A stretch of 64,000 nucleotides of DNA. It comes from Apostichopus japonicus (taxonomy: Eukaryota; Echinodermata; Holothuroidea; Aspidochirotida; Stichopodidae). The stretch covers positions 9,156,001 through 9,220,000 of the forward strand of contig NC_092566.1 of assembly GCF_037975245.1 (NCBI RefSeq), in the 5' to 3' direction. Shown here in pieces: positions 63,251-64,000 of this stretch. Every line of letters starts with the position of its first letter. Position 1 is the stretch's first letter. The notes under the pieces were generated by a model that ran no database searches, was not told the origin of the DNA, and saw only the letters and a list, made by a program, of their open reading frames with translations. The translations under genes were made by a program, and so were the position numbers.

Positions 63251-64000
63251 TAGCGTGCACTGCCATAAACCAGGATTTGAATATTTTATATAAAACTAAC
63301 GACAGGGCAATCTTCCACACAAATATACATATCTTTCTTATATGTTAATGGTGATTAGTATTGGACCTAAATTGCATGCATAATATTGATAAAAGTCACC
63401 TGCTGTATAATTCTTGGTTTACATACACCTCGAACCATTGTTTTTTTTACAAGAATTAGTCTAATTTAAAGTTATGGTTTCAATAACTATTTTCCGGACT
63501 TGGCTTGCTTCACATACAAGGCTACCAATTTATCTAGTTTAACACTTAACTTATTTGAAATGTCCTATTTTACAATTAAGCTCCTTACAAATGACCGGCA
63601 GTCTGTTTCTAACATAAACAAAGAGAGAGAGAAAAAGAAAAAGAAGCAACAAGTAAGCAAAAACAATGTAATTCTCACAACAAAATCAGTAAAGAGTTTG
63701 CTTATGTATATATCTGCTTGTCTGTCGATAAATCACGTGCACGTGCGTTGATATGTCAAACATTATATCAAATCTCTCGACACACCCCAAGGCCCCCCAT
63801 TTTGTCAGCCAAGGGTACCAAACATGAAAGAATACACCAACCCTGAAAAATTAGCAACCATTTAAAGACAAATAATATTTATGTTTCACCCTCAACACCG
63901 CTCGTAATTAAATCACCTTTAATTAGGAAAACAACAGGTACACAATTTTCTGAAGGACTCTAGCAGGCACAGAAGGTGAGCCAACCACTTTTACCGTCAT
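58567..64000 (+). other. First intron of the second gene, continuing out of window
   Basis: No second exon was found. It contains an AAT/A-rich patch at 60428-60510, a C-rich 36-bp tandem duplication at 61197-61265 (CCCCGATTGAACCCTC unit), G-rich patches near 60605-60665 and 62360-62390, and a (TA)n tract at 63188-63248. Confidence 0.6.
63188..63248. repeat. (TA)n tract
   Basis: About 60 bp of pure TA dinucleotides. Confidence 0.97.

Overview
The window is animal nuclear DNA, AT-rich and dominated by introns, microsatellites and short interspersed elements. Its one clear gene is the 3' third of GBF1, a large Arf guanine-nucleotide exchange factor. The high similarity to vertebrate GBF1, the many (TA)n tracts, and tRNA-derived SINEs with ATT tails suggest a marine invertebrate deuterostome, most likely an echinoderm such as a sea cucumber. 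The species assignment is inference; the gene call is firm. Layout: 1-453 is a 31-bp minisatellite. Positions 859-13292 hold eleven GBF1 exons on the + strand, all with matching splice phases and ending at a TAA stop. A possible extra 78-bp exon lies at 5151-5228. The 3' untranslated region probably runs to about 18.1 kb. From 18.2 to 58.1 kb no protein-coding gene is recognised. This stretch is filled with non-autonomous DNA transposons whose target-site duplications can be read directly, with SINEs, simple repeats, and a distinct 19-kb block at 24.35-43.37 kb. That block is bounded by inverted terminal sequences that abut (TA)n tracts on both sides. Its interior is CpG-poor and its ends are CpG-rich, so it is either a large mobile element or an unrecognised transcription unit. 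At 58100-58566 a well-formed exon opens a second + strand gene. It has an in-frame upstream stop, a start codon, 142 acidic and serine-rich residues and a GTAAGT donor; the rest of that gene lies beyond the window. The two genes are in tandem orientation about 45 kb apart, and nothing in the window links their functions. The most notable structures are: the 19-kb inverted-repeat-bounded block; a two-member family of elements built from GGACAAA-type iterons; three hAT-like elements with 8-bp target duplications, one carrying a 148-bp near-perfect palindrome; and an inverted SINE pair in one GBF1 intron with one SINE starting about 10 bp after a splice donor.
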